Part shown: in pieces, positions 47,642 to 57,509 of the stretch
Layout of the letters: every line of letters begins with the position of its first letter
Numbering within the stretch: position 1 is the first letter of the stretch
Assembly: GCA_949358305.1 (NCBI GenBank)
Contig: OX442323.1
Coordinates: 2,356,001-2,420,000 of the forward strand
Direction of reading: 5' to 3'
DNA: 64,000 nt
Origin: Strigamia acuminata
Taxonomy: Eukaryota; Arthropoda; Chilopoda; Geophilomorpha; Linotaeniidae
Notes under the pieces: model-generated
What the model saw: only the letters and a program-made list of their open reading frames with translations
Told to the model about the DNA's origin: nothing
Databases searched by the model: none
Made by a program: the position numbers and the translations under genes

Positions 47642-48259
47642 GCTTTATTCTTCTTACATGTGCAGCCAATTGATAGCGTGATGTCCACCAGCTGACTATA
47701 ACCGAAAACGTTTCAAAACATTCTACTGCTCATGCGCAATATCCAACCCAAATTATTACTTTGAGTTTGGTTACTCGATTATAATTGTTTTAACAAAATA
47801 TACAAATATTTCAAACAATGTACCCATCTCCGTGGCCAAAATTGTACGCATTTTGCTTATCGATTTTCTAATCAAGCCAGAAATAAACTTTACAACATTG
47901 TAAACTTGTCTTGAAAATTTTACCCGAGTTGGTGGGGCCCCTGGTGAATGCCAGGTGCGACCCTGTAAAAATGACATATGAACTGCGCGTGCGCAGTTGT
48001 TTCTCTTTTCGAGTTAGGTCGACGGCCCTTTTGGAAATTATCCAAAGTTAGCAATGCGCATTTGGTTGTCAAATACATTCGTTCATTCAGAAGTGACTTA
48101 TGGAAAAGGGAGAAAAGAAAGTGACTTCACCTTTCACAAATTCAATGCACCTTACTAAGACATTTTCTCTTTAGTACATTACAAATTTACTTTAAAATAA
48201 CCAACTACGTAGTTCACGCCCGGTTATACTCGATACTAAATTCAAACTGTGCATCCTGG
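47642..48259. other. Unique sequence and MITE fragment
   Basis: 48075-48148 (AAGTGACTT..., ending AATTCAATGCACCT) matches the right end of the AGGTGC family. A palindrome AACTGCGCGTGCGCAGTT lies at 47981-47998. No gene recognised. Confidence 0.4.
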
Positions 48260-48341
48260 TCTGCACATATGGTTCAAAAAGGTATATTTGACAATATATT
48301 GCTTTTCGCTTAATGCATTCCAAAATATATTTAAAAAAAAA
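48260..48341. repeat. TA-rich dispersed repeat, partial copy
   Basis: CACATATGGTTCAAAAAGGT then TTGACAATATATTGCTTTTC, the same end as 2955-3190 in inverse orientation. The hAT-related A/C-rich tract begins at its right edge. Confidence 0.65.
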
Positions 48342-48705
48342 CACTTAAAAACCTAATAAAACGAAAAAAACACTTAAAAACCTAATAAAACGAAAAAAAC
48401 ACTTAAAAACCTAATAAAACGAAAAAAACACTTAAAAACCTAATAAAACGAAAAAAACACTTAAAAACCTAATAAAACAAAAAAAAAACACTTAAAAACC
48501 TACTAAAACGAAAAAAACACTTAAAAACCAAATAAACCCCCCAAATAAACACACACAACCCAAAAAATACCAATAAAACCTAAAAAGCATAAAAAAAACA
48601 AGAAAAACAAGAAAAAAACACCGATAAACCAAAGAAAAGGTTGCTAAAACGTCTCCGCGGTCCAAATTTCGACCTTCCTCGGTCCGCTTATTGCCGACAG
48701 CTGAT
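48342..48705. mobile_element. hAT MITE copy with 29-bp tandem expansion
   Basis: Seven units of CACTTAAAAACCTAATAAAA plus CGAAAAAAA start at 48342, 48371, 48400, 48429, 48458, 48489 and 48518. The rest (CACACACAACCCAAAAAATACC, ACCTTCCTCGGTCC) matches 40300-40460. The left end of the hAT is missing, and the right end has decayed to TTGCCGACAGCTG. Confidence 0.75.
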
Positions 48706-50209
48706 CTAGGTTATAATATATTTCATATATATTGGTTATACATTGTAAATATACTGCCATTTATGTACTCTACAAGTTGAATATGTCTGCAATATACGAC
48801 TTTTTCGTGTGGGAATGCCCACTACTTTTAAAAATTGATTAAACCAAGTTGGAACCAGTCATAAATAGTTTATAAACATTGCAACCCAATAATAAAACTA
48901 CTATTGATCAAACAACACTTCCATTAAAAAGTAAACAAAAAAAAACATCTTGTCCAATAATTTGTATTTGATCAAAACCAATCCAATAATCCCAAAATAC
49001 CCTACTGCTAAAATATTGAATAAAAGCATAACATTCATATTGATATTCACATTGATATTGATCTGCAAAACAAATGTGGATAATCAAATTGGCATAAGCT
49101 GTCCTTTGCCTGCCAAATTACTTAATTCCAAGCCCGAAAAGCCCTCCCAAAAGTGCTAGATTAATCACAAAAATGACCATTTACAGCCATACTTTATTGC
49201 AGTTAATCAGTACAAATCTACCCGTGCTTTGCCTTCTCTTCCCTTCCATCATCCGCCTCTTCTTTTCGAGATTCCTCATAAATCCAGCACTCTGAAAACT
49301 GACAGCTTTGCTCGACTAAAGAGCCCTCGTTTTTTTCTTCTAAAATATTCTAATGGTGGGAGCTTACACGAGTTTGCAAGTCGCTTTTAAAAACTTTCCG
49401 GAGATGAACCAAGTGCAGGAGACGCGAGAAACTACTTCTTCTTCCTGACATAATCTCCTCAAAATGAGGCATCAAAATTGGATACTTTGGCCCTTCTCAA
49501 CTTTTAAAGACCAGAATTTATGGATTACATTTTAGTTTAAATAAACTCATTTTCAGCTTATTGAAAGGGCCTATACACACTAATATAGTCGTATACGCCA
49601 CTCGTGTTAAGTTCGTAAAAAGTTTATTGGTGTTTGTTATGGAATTGGGATTAAAGTTTGAACAATGCGAGGCAGAATGGTTGGTCATTTAATACTTTAA
49701 GGGCTGCTAGTTTCGAGTTGCGAGTCTTGAATGCTGCTTGTGTATTTTTAACTTTGTTTGCCCGCTTCTATTTTAATCTATTCAAAAAATAGAGTAGACA
49801 GTGAGGCTTCAACTAAATAAACGTGCGAGCCATATACAGCTTCGGGTTTTTGGATAAATAATGGATGGATTTTTTTTTATAGGAAAAAGACATTTTAGTT
49901 TGTTTTTATTTTTTTTATATATTTTTTTTTGTGGATAAAAGTGTCCAAATGTGTCATTTAAATGTTTATTTAACTTTGCTGTTTCTCAAAATTCTGTTCT
50001 TTCCTTTTTTTATATATTTTTTTTTATTTATTATTTCTTGGAGAATTCATCAAAAATTAAACAAAAAATAAATAATAAAATAAAAATTTTTTTTTTGGAT
50101 AAAAATATACGTTTCCTTGTCAAATAATTTTCTAAATAAATATTAAAATTTTCCAATTGTTTAAACTAAATTTAAAATAAACAAAAAAAATATTATTATT
50201 TTTTTTACA
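48706..50209. other. Unique AT-rich sequence
   Basis: 49200-49450 is less AT-rich and repeat-free. 49870-50160 is T/A-rich low complexity. No gene recognised. Confidence 0.35.
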
Positions 50210-50700
50210 TTTTTGTTTTTTTCAAAATTATTTAAAATTCCCAATGAAATTAGAAAAAAATCCACAATTTCCACAAAATTTGAACATCTTCCAACAAAAA
50301 AATTCCCAAAAACAACAAAAAATAAAACCACAATTTTTATTGATAAAATTTTATTTATTTTTTTCCCCACCTCCAAATCAATAAACCAAAAAAAAATAAA
50401 AAGACATCAAAAAACAAATAATTCCACCAACACACCCCACAATTTAAACCCAAAAAAAAACACCAAAAAACCCCAACCAACCCCCAAAATAACCCCAACC
50501 CATTACCCCACCAAACTCCAACTCCAACCCCAACCCCGCAACATCAAAAACCAAACCCAGACACATTTCCACCTGCCCCAACCCCCCCACAACTTCAAAC
50601 GACCCTTTGACCCCTCGAGACACTTTGAACCGCTTCAACCAACCTCCCGAATCGAACTTGACCACAAACTCGAGTGCCAACAACTCCCCAACGGATATTT
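50210..50700 (+). repeat. A/C-rich, G-poor low-complexity tract
   Basis: From about 50260 to 50600 the plus strand is almost free of G, with runs such as CCAACCAACCCCCAAAATAA and CCCCAACCCCGCAAC. The complementary strand therefore has multiple G runs that could form G-quadruplexes. The long frames here, proline/threonine/lysine-rich, are compositional artefacts. Confidence 0.75.
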
Positions 50701-50739
50701 CCCACTCTAAACTCAACCCCGACAACCACTTACCTTTAG

Positions 50740-50950
50740 AATACAAGAGCCGAAGACAGCAAAGGGCACAAGTGGCCCACTGCGAATTCTAGGCTGCCCG
50801 ATGGCACGCTCGTTACTCCACAGCTCCGAGCATGACCAGCAACAAGCCACCGACTCCAAACTCAACTCGTAGCCTGCTTCCTCGAGTGCAGACACCGAGT
50901 GCGCCACCTCTCGGCTCGAGCCCACTGCATCAATGGGGAGTGAGTGTAAA
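50740..50950 (+). promoter_or_regulatory. GC-richer island; possible 5' exon (weak)
   Basis: About 200 bp of balanced, CpG-containing sequence between AT-rich flanks. It ends ATCAATGGGGAGTGAGTGTA, where A|GTGAGT (50939-50944) is a good splice donor and ATG is at 50933. It might be a first exon running to the right, but no downstream exon was recognised and the minus strand is equally open. Confidence 0.2.
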
Positions 50951-51599
50951 GACAATCTCATCTATACCCGTACAGGAAATACATTTTTTCCTTCATTTCT
51001 TACCGTTTTTTCCCACTTTTTCACGCATTTTCGATCGAATCTTCCATTTTTATTGCGAAAACATGCTGCTTGTATTCCCTGGGGAATTCACTTGGGCGGG
51101 AAAAATGTTCGAAATGTTATTCAAACGATTTTGCTTTAGAAATAAAACTCGCTTCGCTTCGTCCGTTAATTTAAATGTTATATTTTTTGGGGTTTAGAGA
51201 ACTATATATGTGTGGTAGTAAATATTGGCGTTTTGTCGCCGACGCTTATCGATCACGCGCGGTATCTTGATGCCAAAATCAAACTAGAAAATCTGCGTCT
51301 GCGCATACTCAAATGCAACAAATGCATTTTTAGAAATAATAACAGGTGTTGGCACTATTCGCTCGTGAGGTGTAAACAATTTTTTACTTGTGTGTTTTCG
51401 TGAGCGAAAAATGGAATTTAGTGGAATTTAGTGTTTGGATTTGTCTAAGAGATACCGGTCGTGCTTGTAAGCTTATACTGAGCATCTATTTCAATGCGCT
51501 TTATCTCAAAATGAATCAAGGATTGATTAATGACAATAATGGCGCTAAAATCTAACAAAATCAAAGGCCTTTCGATCTATTAATTAGACTACGAGTACA
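50951..51599. other. Unique sequence, no gene called
   Basis: Open frames 50832-51197 and 51212-51403 lack recognised domains. Nothing else noted. Confidence 0.3.
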
Positions 51600-51924
51600 C
51601 CCAAATTGTTATAAAATATATTTTACAATATATTGCATTTATAAATAAATATAAAGTATTTCATACAGCTAAGTATATTATTTGTACATAAATACCGGTA
51701 GTGCATTACATAATATACCGGTAATTGAAAATATGCATATTTGTAGACCCTGGATATTTGTGCAAAATAAAATTTGTTTTATGCGCATAAAATATGCACC
51801 AAAAAGTCCATTTTATATATTTAATATACTTAATATATTAAAATATATTACAAAATATATTCTCGTAAAACTCAACGCATTTCAAAATGCATTGCAATAC
51901 ATATGGGCAGTCGTGTTTGTATAA
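51600..51924. repeat. TA-rich dispersed repeat, left part, split by Tc1-like element
   Basis: ATAAAATATATTTTACAATA, CGCATTTCAAAATGCATTGC and similar strings, ending in ACATATGGGCAG. The remainder of a TA-rich block is at 53604-53715, so the transposon inserted in or next to such a repeat. Confidence 0.6.
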
Positions 51925-51926
51925 TA

Positions 51927-52182
51927 CAACCCCCGGACAAAAGTCCTGCAACAGAGCAATTTTTTCACTTACTTCAAACTTTGATGGCATCTAGCATAAA
52001 AACCATGACAGCTAGAGCAATAACACTTTAAAAATTGAAAAGCCCTATCTTTTTAGACTAGAATTGTTTTATAACATCAGCTGAAAACATCTTTATTCAG
52101 TACAAAATAAACAAAAATAAAAATTACACTAGAGACAAAAGTCCTGCAACACAACAAAATTGGTACAAAAGTCCTGCAACTT
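51927..52182 (+). repeat. Left terminal inverted repeat (256 bp)
   Basis: Starts CAACCCCCGGACAAAAGTCC; the right end inverted starts CAGCTCCCGGACAAAAGTCC, differing at two of the first six bases. Outer, middle and inner transposase-binding-like repeats begin at 51936, 52134 and 52164. Confidence 0.93.
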
Positions 52183-52317
52183 CTGCTAAAACTCTCTTTC
52201 CCCTCAATTTATGGAATTGGCATAGACCATACATGTGATATATCGTATACTAATTTGCATATTTGCACATGATTCCCTATCATTCACTAATTTTGTAAGG
52301 AATAAGCTTTTTATGCA

Positions 52318-53340
52318 ATGGCTGCAAAATGCACACCTATTGAATTAGGAGTGAGAAAATTAATAATCAAAAAGCATTCCCAAGGCATTTCCAATGCAGA
52401 AATTGCAACTCAAATAGGAATTCATCGTTCCACTGTTGGCAGAATTATCAGAACACAAGAAGAAACCGGAAAATGCAATGTGAGATCAAGGTCAGGTCGT
52501 CCACGCCATACAAAAAAGACAGAAGACAACATCCTCAGAAGTCTTGTGAAGAAATCCAAGAAAGATTCTGCCAGAAAAATAACGGCTAAATGGATTGATA
52601 TAATCAAAAAGCCTGTATCTGAAAAATTAACAAGGCGCAGACTCCAGGAAATGGGATATGGATTTCGAGTTGCAAAGAAGAAACCACTTCTCACACGTGC
52701 AATGCAAAAAAAACGTGTTTTATGGTGCCATAAACATAAAGATTGGACTGTTGAACAGTGGAGACAAGTTATCTTCAGCGATGAGTCGCGATTTTGTTTG
52801 TTTAAAGATGGGAAAACTACAGTTTTAAGAAAAAAAGGAGAAGAATTCCATCCCCATTGCATTTCAAAGACTGTCAAATTTGCACCTGGGATAATGGTTT
52901 ATGGAACCATGACAGCAAACGGACTTGGTAGCTTAGAAACTGTGAAACAAAGCATTAATGCAGAGGTTTACATCAATGTTTTGGATAATTGCCTCATTCC
53001 AACCGCCAAACACTATTTTCCGGAGGGCAGTTACATCTACCAACAAGATGGTGCACCTGCTCATAGGGCGAAGAAGACTACATTCTACTTCGAAAGTATG
53101 GGAATTGATGTGTTGGACTGGCCAGGAAACTCACCGGACCTTAATCCTATAGAAAATATTTGGGCTAAAGTAAAAAAGCGACTACAAGAAGTAGGACCGA
53201 TGACCTTAACCGAGTTAGAAGAAACTGTGAATCAGATCTGGAATCACATTACCCCAAAAGAATGTGATGACTTAATAGTATCCATCCCTAGAAGGATTAC
53301 AGCAGTTTTGAAAGCTAGAGGTGGAGCCACGAAGTACTGA
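52318..53340 (+). CDS. Tc1-like DD34E transposase
   Basis: A 340-aa frame of the usual Tc1 length. Residues about 1-120 form the paired-like DNA-binding region: a helix-turn-helix around 20-47 (ISNAEIATQIGIHRSTVGRI), a GRPR AT-hook at 61-64, and a second HTH of HTH_Tc3_2/Transposase_5 type. The catalytic DDE_3 domain has D155 (FSDES), D244 (QQDGAPAH) and E279 (PDLNPIEN), with 34 residues between the last two. It would bind its own TIRs and cut and paste at TA. No internal stop or frameshift. The ATG follows 135 bp after the left TIR, and the stop lies 6 bp before the right TIR. Confidence 0.96.
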   Translation: MAAKCTPIELGVRKLIIKKHSQGISNAEIATQIGIHRSTVGRIIRTQEETGKCNVRSRSGRPRHTKKTEDNILRSLVKKSKKDSARKITAKWIDIIKKPVSEKLTRRRLQEMGYGFRVAKKKPLLTRAMQKKRVLWCHKHKDWTVEQWRQVIFSDESRFCLFKDGKTTVLRKKGEEFHPHCISKTVKFAPGIMVYGTMTANGLGSLETVKQSINAEVYINVLDNCLIPTAKHYFPEGSYIYQQDGAPAHRAKKTTFYFESMGIDVLDWPGNSPDLNPIENIWAKVKKRLQEVGPMTLTELEETVNQIWNHITPKECDDLIVSIPRRITAVLKARGGATKY

Positions 53341-53345
53341 GAAGA

Positions 53346-53601
53346 AAGTTGCAGGACTTTTGTACCAATTTTGTTGTGTTGCAAGACTTTTGTCTCTAGT
53401 GTAATTTTTATTTTTGTTTATTTCGTACTGAATAAAGATGTTTTCAGCTGATGTTATAAAACAATTCTAGTCTAAAAAGAAAGGGCTTTTCAATTTTTAA
53501 AGCGTTATTGCTCTAGCTGTCATGGTTTTTATGCTAGATGCCATCAAAGTGCAAAGTAAGTGAAAAAATTGCTCTGTTGCAGGACTTTTGTCCGGGAGCT
53601 G
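53346..53601 (-). repeat. Right terminal inverted repeat (256 bp)
   Basis: Mirror of 51927-52182. It includes AATAAA at about 53430 (CTGAATAAAGATG) on the plus strand, which could terminate the transposase mRNA. Confidence 0.93.
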
Positions 53602-53603
53602 TA

Positions 53604-53715
53604 GAATGAGTTATTTAGTGCATGAATAATATATTTTGGAATATATTTTGGAGTACATTAATTTGACAAATTTAACAATATATTATAAAATAAGTTTTTG
53701 AACCACATGGACTGA
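53604..53715 (+). repeat. TA-rich dispersed repeat, right part
   Basis: GCATGAATAATATATTTTGG, AACAATATATTATAAAATAA and TTTTTGAACCACATGGAC match the end of 2955-3190 and 37985-38075. Confidence 0.6.
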
Positions 53716-54090
53716 TTTATTTAAAAATAATTTGTAGATCCTACAGTATTTGATTAAGTGTTGAAGGTGTTCTTTCTTTTTTGATCGGGTTGATGATGCT
53801 TCATTAAGTCGTGACAGTACAAATTCGGAGGTGTCGGGAGGAGTTTTGCTAAGTGTACGTGAGAAGTTTTGGTTTTGACGGGCACAGAGGAGTAGCTCAT
53901 CACCGGCGAACCGCTTCTCATCTCACGAGCAAATAAAGATCCATTCACCCGCCAACCACAAACCGTTTGACAATAATCAACAGACTGGAGTTTGATAAAC
54001 ACTCGTCCCTTTAAATCGACCCACATGGCCGCACTTGTTGTTAGGCTTTCTCAAATACCGTACTTTTGGCAAAAAAAAAAAGAAAAATTG
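53716..54090. other. Unique sequence, no gene called
   Basis: No gene or repeat recognised; an A-rich tract at 54071-54087 precedes the next MITE. Confidence 0.35.
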
Positions 54091-54092
54091 TA

Positions 54093-54490
54093 TACTCTGG
54101 CCAAATATAAGAGTGCGCTAATTCCTATTGGCCCAGCCTTTTCACTAGTGTAGTGATGCCAAAAAATAGATCAAAATACATGTTGAGTGCTTTCCAGACA
54201 ATGCAACCGATAAGAAAATTCAAAAACTGCTTGTTTTCCTGACAAAACAACCAATAAACTCAACAGTCTGAACAAACATGTATTTAGAAATAAAACCAGC
54301 ATAAAACAACATTTTATGATTTTAAAAAACATTTTATTGTAGAAAAGAAATAAACGTGCATCATTAAAATAATCAAACAAATTAAAAATAGAACAAGACT
54401 ACTTTTCCTGGTGGAAGTACACAATCCACAGTTAGGAGTAATCAGGCTGGGCCAATAGGAAATAGCGCACTCTTATACTCGGCCAGAGTA
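54093..54490 (+). mobile_element. TATACTCTG-family MITE, complete copy
   Basis: TACTCTGGCCAAATATAAGA and inverted TACTCTGGCCGAGTATAAGA ends between TA dinucleotides (54091-54092, 54491-54492). Interior text (TTTTCACTAGTGTAGTGATG, CCTGGTGGAAGTACA) matches 33561 and 47220 copies. Confidence 0.88.
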
Positions 54491-54492
54491 TA

Positions 54493-54886
54493 GACTTGTA
54501 TTATTGCTAGAATTTGATGCTGGATGATTGATTTATTTTAAATTCCTGCATTTGAAAAGTCATTTCTACTGGTTTATATTTTTTAAAACGACTATTTAGA
54601 CAACAAAAGTTGTTCAACTGGACTCAATTTAAACGTGCAAATAAATTACCTTTAACTTGCAGTCAAGCACGTTTGCGATAGTTTCAGTTCAAACAATGTT
54701 TCAAATGTCACGTGCCATCACACCACATTCAGGGTGAGACGGTGAGATGGAAGCCATCAATTGTAGCATTCGAGTTTAATTTGTCCCATTTTACAATTTC
54801 AACAATTTTTAAGAATTGGGATAATATTAACATGATTTTATGAATAAATAATGTTGTTTATGATAAAATTTTACTTTTTTCAGCTA
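54493..54886. other. Unique sequence
   Basis: No gene or repeat recognised. Confidence 0.35.
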
Positions 54887-54963
54887 ATTCGTTTTAACAA
54901 ATTCTCGTTATAACGAATCGATTTTTCCGGTCCCTTGCGATTCGTTATAAAGAGTTTCGACTG
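54887..54963 (+). mobile_element. pogo-like MITE, right half only
   Basis: CTCGTTATAACGAATCGATT, TTCCGGTCCCTTGCGATTCG and TTATAAAGAGTTTCGACTG then TA, matching the right half of 56164-56460. Confidence 0.75.
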
Positions 54964-55000
54964 TAGTTTCAAATAAAATGTTTAATTAATTACGATGTTA

Positions 55001-55171
55001 CAATCGAACCTCGTTAAAACGAGCCGTGATATAACGAAGTTTTCGCTACAACGAATACCTAAAAATGGCTGATTTGGTTGGCTGACCAGAGAACACCATG
55101 GGGAAAAAAACTTTGATATAAAGAACCGATTTTTTGGGTTCCTTGTGATTCGTTCTAACGAGGCTCGACTG
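55001..55171 (+). mobile_element. pogo-like MITE, complete short copy
   Basis: CAATCGAACCTCGTTAAAAC at the left, inverted CAGTCGAGCCTCGTTAGAAC at the right; TA before, CA after (mutated). The middle contains AATGGCTGATTTGGTTGGCT and AGAGAACACCATGG, the empty version of the site filled at 62771-63170. Confidence 0.8.
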
Positions 55172-55445
55172 CATTACATTGATAAAATCATCAGGTCTCT
55201 AGGTAACCTTGTATTTCAGCAACAATTATAAAGTTTTAGGTAAATACCTGTAAACTACTAGTTACATTCCAAAACATCTGTTCTTTTCTCTTGTTGTGTT
55301 TGAGTTTATGCAAATATTGATACAGTGACAGAAAATATGCAACCAACTCCCATTGGTTGGGCATGTAACACGCTGAAGGATACATATAACTGATCATTAA
55401 AATATACAAAAAAAAAATGTAAACCGCTTAAAATTTTAAATAAAC
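55172..55445. other. Unique sequence
   Basis: No gene or repeat recognised. Confidence 0.35.
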
Positions 55446-55539
55446 ATATAACAACAGTATTAAAAGATAAACCGGACAAATAATGATAGATAAACTTAAA
55501 ACAGCTAAACTGAAGGAAAGTTTTTTTTGTCCACGACTG
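55446..55539 (+). repeat. Tc1-type MITE fragment
   Basis: Near-identical to 37878-37971 (ACAACAGTATTAAAAGATA, TAATGATAGATAAACTTAAA, GTCCACGACTG then TA). Confidence 0.75.
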
Positions 55540-56103
55540 TACCTGGACCAGACTAAACAATCATACTGTACTTCGTCTTTCCCTGTACCACAAATTCTGT
55601 ATTGGTTTTGTTTGCGTATTCCAGGAATTACACGGACATTGCGTACAAATCATGCAAGCCCTATAACTTATTCAATGTATAATAAAATAGAAGTGGCAAA
55701 CCTTTTTCATTTACAGCCACGTCCAACCCATCAAATCTCAGATGGTATACCGAAAACATCTGTATTCGGTAATTCCCCATCATGTAAAAAGAAAAAATCC
55801 AAGCTTCAAAGTACTTTGAAAACCCCACAACACTCTTGGGTCTCCTAGGATAGTCACAGTTGACATGGCAACATCCCCTGCTCCATTTTCACATTTTACT
55901 TTGCACATTCTGCTCTTACTTCTCAACCAGCTCCGCTGCTAATGCGAATACAAGAGACGACTTTTAAATATTGCAACGAGATTCTGCAGCCAGTGGAAGA
56001 GCTGAAGATAAATATTACATTACTGCAAAAAAAGGACCAGTGTAGCTTACAGAAGTCCAAAATAAAATTTAAAAAATAAACAAACAAATAATAAAGTGAT
56101 TAC
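55540..56103. other. Unique sequence, possible regulatory DNA
   Basis: The open frame continuing to 55848 has no recognised domain. 55850-55990 is repeat-free with mixed composition. No gene called. Confidence 0.3.
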
Positions 56104-56163
56104 CGTATTTTACCGATTAAGAGTCGCCCTCGAATAGTAGCCGCGGCTGAAACACCAAGAATA
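56104..56163 (+). mobile_element. Left end of TACCGTATTT family MITE
   Basis: TACCGTATTTTACCGATTAA then GAGTCGCCCTCGAATAGTAG and CCGCGGCTGAAACACCAAG, as at 9530. The pogo-like copy at 56164 cuts it; no right end was located past 56460. Confidence 0.6.
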
Positions 56164-56460
56164 CCGTCGAAACTCTTTATAACGAATCGCGAAATAACGA
56201 ATTATCGATATAACGAATACCTAAAAATGGCCAGTTTGGTTGGCTGGCCATAGAACATCAGGTTAAAAAAATTTCGATATAACGAATACTCGTTATAACG
56301 AATACTCGTTATAACGAATACTCGTTATAACGAATACTCGTTATAACGAATACTCGTTATAACGAATACTCGTTATAACGAATACTCGTTATAACGAATT
56401 CTCGTTATAACGAATCGATTTTTCGGGTCCCTTGCGATTCGTTATAAAGAGTTTCGACTG
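56164..56460 (+). mobile_element. pogo-like MITE with 16-bp tandem array
   Basis: CCGTCGAAACTCTTTATAAC and inverted CAGTCGAAACTCTTTATAAC ends, flanked by TA (56162-56163, 56461-56462). AACGAA recurs every 16 bp from 56281 to 56409 (unit TTATAACGAATACTCG), an expansion of subterminal sequence absent from the 55001 copy. The GGCCATAGAACATCAGG site is uninterrupted here. Confidence 0.88.
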
Positions 56461-56462
56461 TA

Positions 56463-57509
56463 TTATCTTAAACGCTGCTCATAGAACACTCGCGCTCGCA
56501 CTCTGTTGTCAGAACCTGGATTTCCCCGCGTACTAACGGAGACCCGCGTAATAACAGATACTTGTAATCACGTGGAACGATTTTCAGAATATTTGGTTCG
56601 CACAAGTAAATGTGAAAAAGTGATGAAACCCCTTAACTAACGTAAAAATTGACATTTTTAGAAAATGGCGCTGCTTCATCATTACCGTAGCGTCGTACGG
56701 TAATATCTAACTTTTTCGTTGCCCTATTGTACTCGCACGGACGCCTCTAGTAGAGCAAGTTAACCTCTTGGCCTAAACGCAGTCGACTGACCCTTTTCAC
56801 AGTTGCCACTCCTCCGAATGAACAAAGCGGCGAGAAAATTGCCTCAGCTGTATGACACTGTGTGTAGATAACCTAATTGATTAAACAAACCCCACCATTC
56901 GCTTGAGCCTAAATGAATCAAAACTATTACTACGACAGAAAGGAAAATCATTAACTTAAGTGTGCAGGTAAAATTTAACAGTAAATTCAATTTAACATCC
57001 CTAACCGTACAAGACGGTGAGATGGAACTGTGGTAATCGCCAGGACATCGATTTTTAATTTTAAGCTAATTTCATGTTCCAAGTGTTTAACTGTTTCCAT
57101 GTTGGCAGTTGAAATTTGATTTAATAATAAACTGCCAATTCAATGACAAATCCAGTGGAAAATATCTATGTAATGTTCAGAGAAAGTTATGTTGGCGTAT
57201 TTGGACGGAAATTGGCTTTCATCGCGGTTGCTAGAAGCCTAATCCCTCTCCAAATATAGATGTGATTAAACGAATAAAAATAGGTGAAATAAGTTCAATA
57301 AATGACTTCATATTAAATGCTGGTAAATGAAATACTGACGTATTATTCTTATTACTGAACATGCTCGTATAGTAATATTGTGTGGAAACAGATGATTCCC
57401 AAAGAAACTATGGCAAGTTAGTTTGTATATTTGACCACCGTGGCGCAGGTGTAGGCTCACACTGGTGACCCACGTTATTATTATACATTTTAAGTTGCTG
57501 CTGGGACTA
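56463..57509. other. Unique sequence, no gene called
   Basis: No recognised gene or repeat. 56470-56800 is somewhat GC-richer with CpG. Confidence 0.35.

Larger units (their letters stand above)
51925..53603 (+). mobile_element. Full-length Tc1-like transposon (1675 bp) with TA duplication
   Basis: The element is 51927-53601, flanked by TA (51925-51926, 53602-53603). Both 256-bp terminal inverted repeats (51927-52182 and 53346-53601) are nearly identical and each carries three copies of ACAAAAGTCCTGCAAC, the IR/DR layout of Sleeping Beauty-type elements. Left copies start at 51936, 52134 and 52164; right copies are at 53348-53364, 53378-53394 (one mismatch, GCAAGAC) and 53576-53592. One intact transposase lies between. 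Confidence 0.96.

Noticed and set aside
50213-50746. 165-aa and 100-aa ORFs in the A/C-rich tract
   Set aside because: Compositional artefacts of G-poor DNA; Lys/Pro/Thr-rich or Gly/Val/Phe-rich with no domain.
52422-53152. ORFs on both strands overlapping the transposase
   Set aside because: Shadow frames of the Tc1-like transposase.
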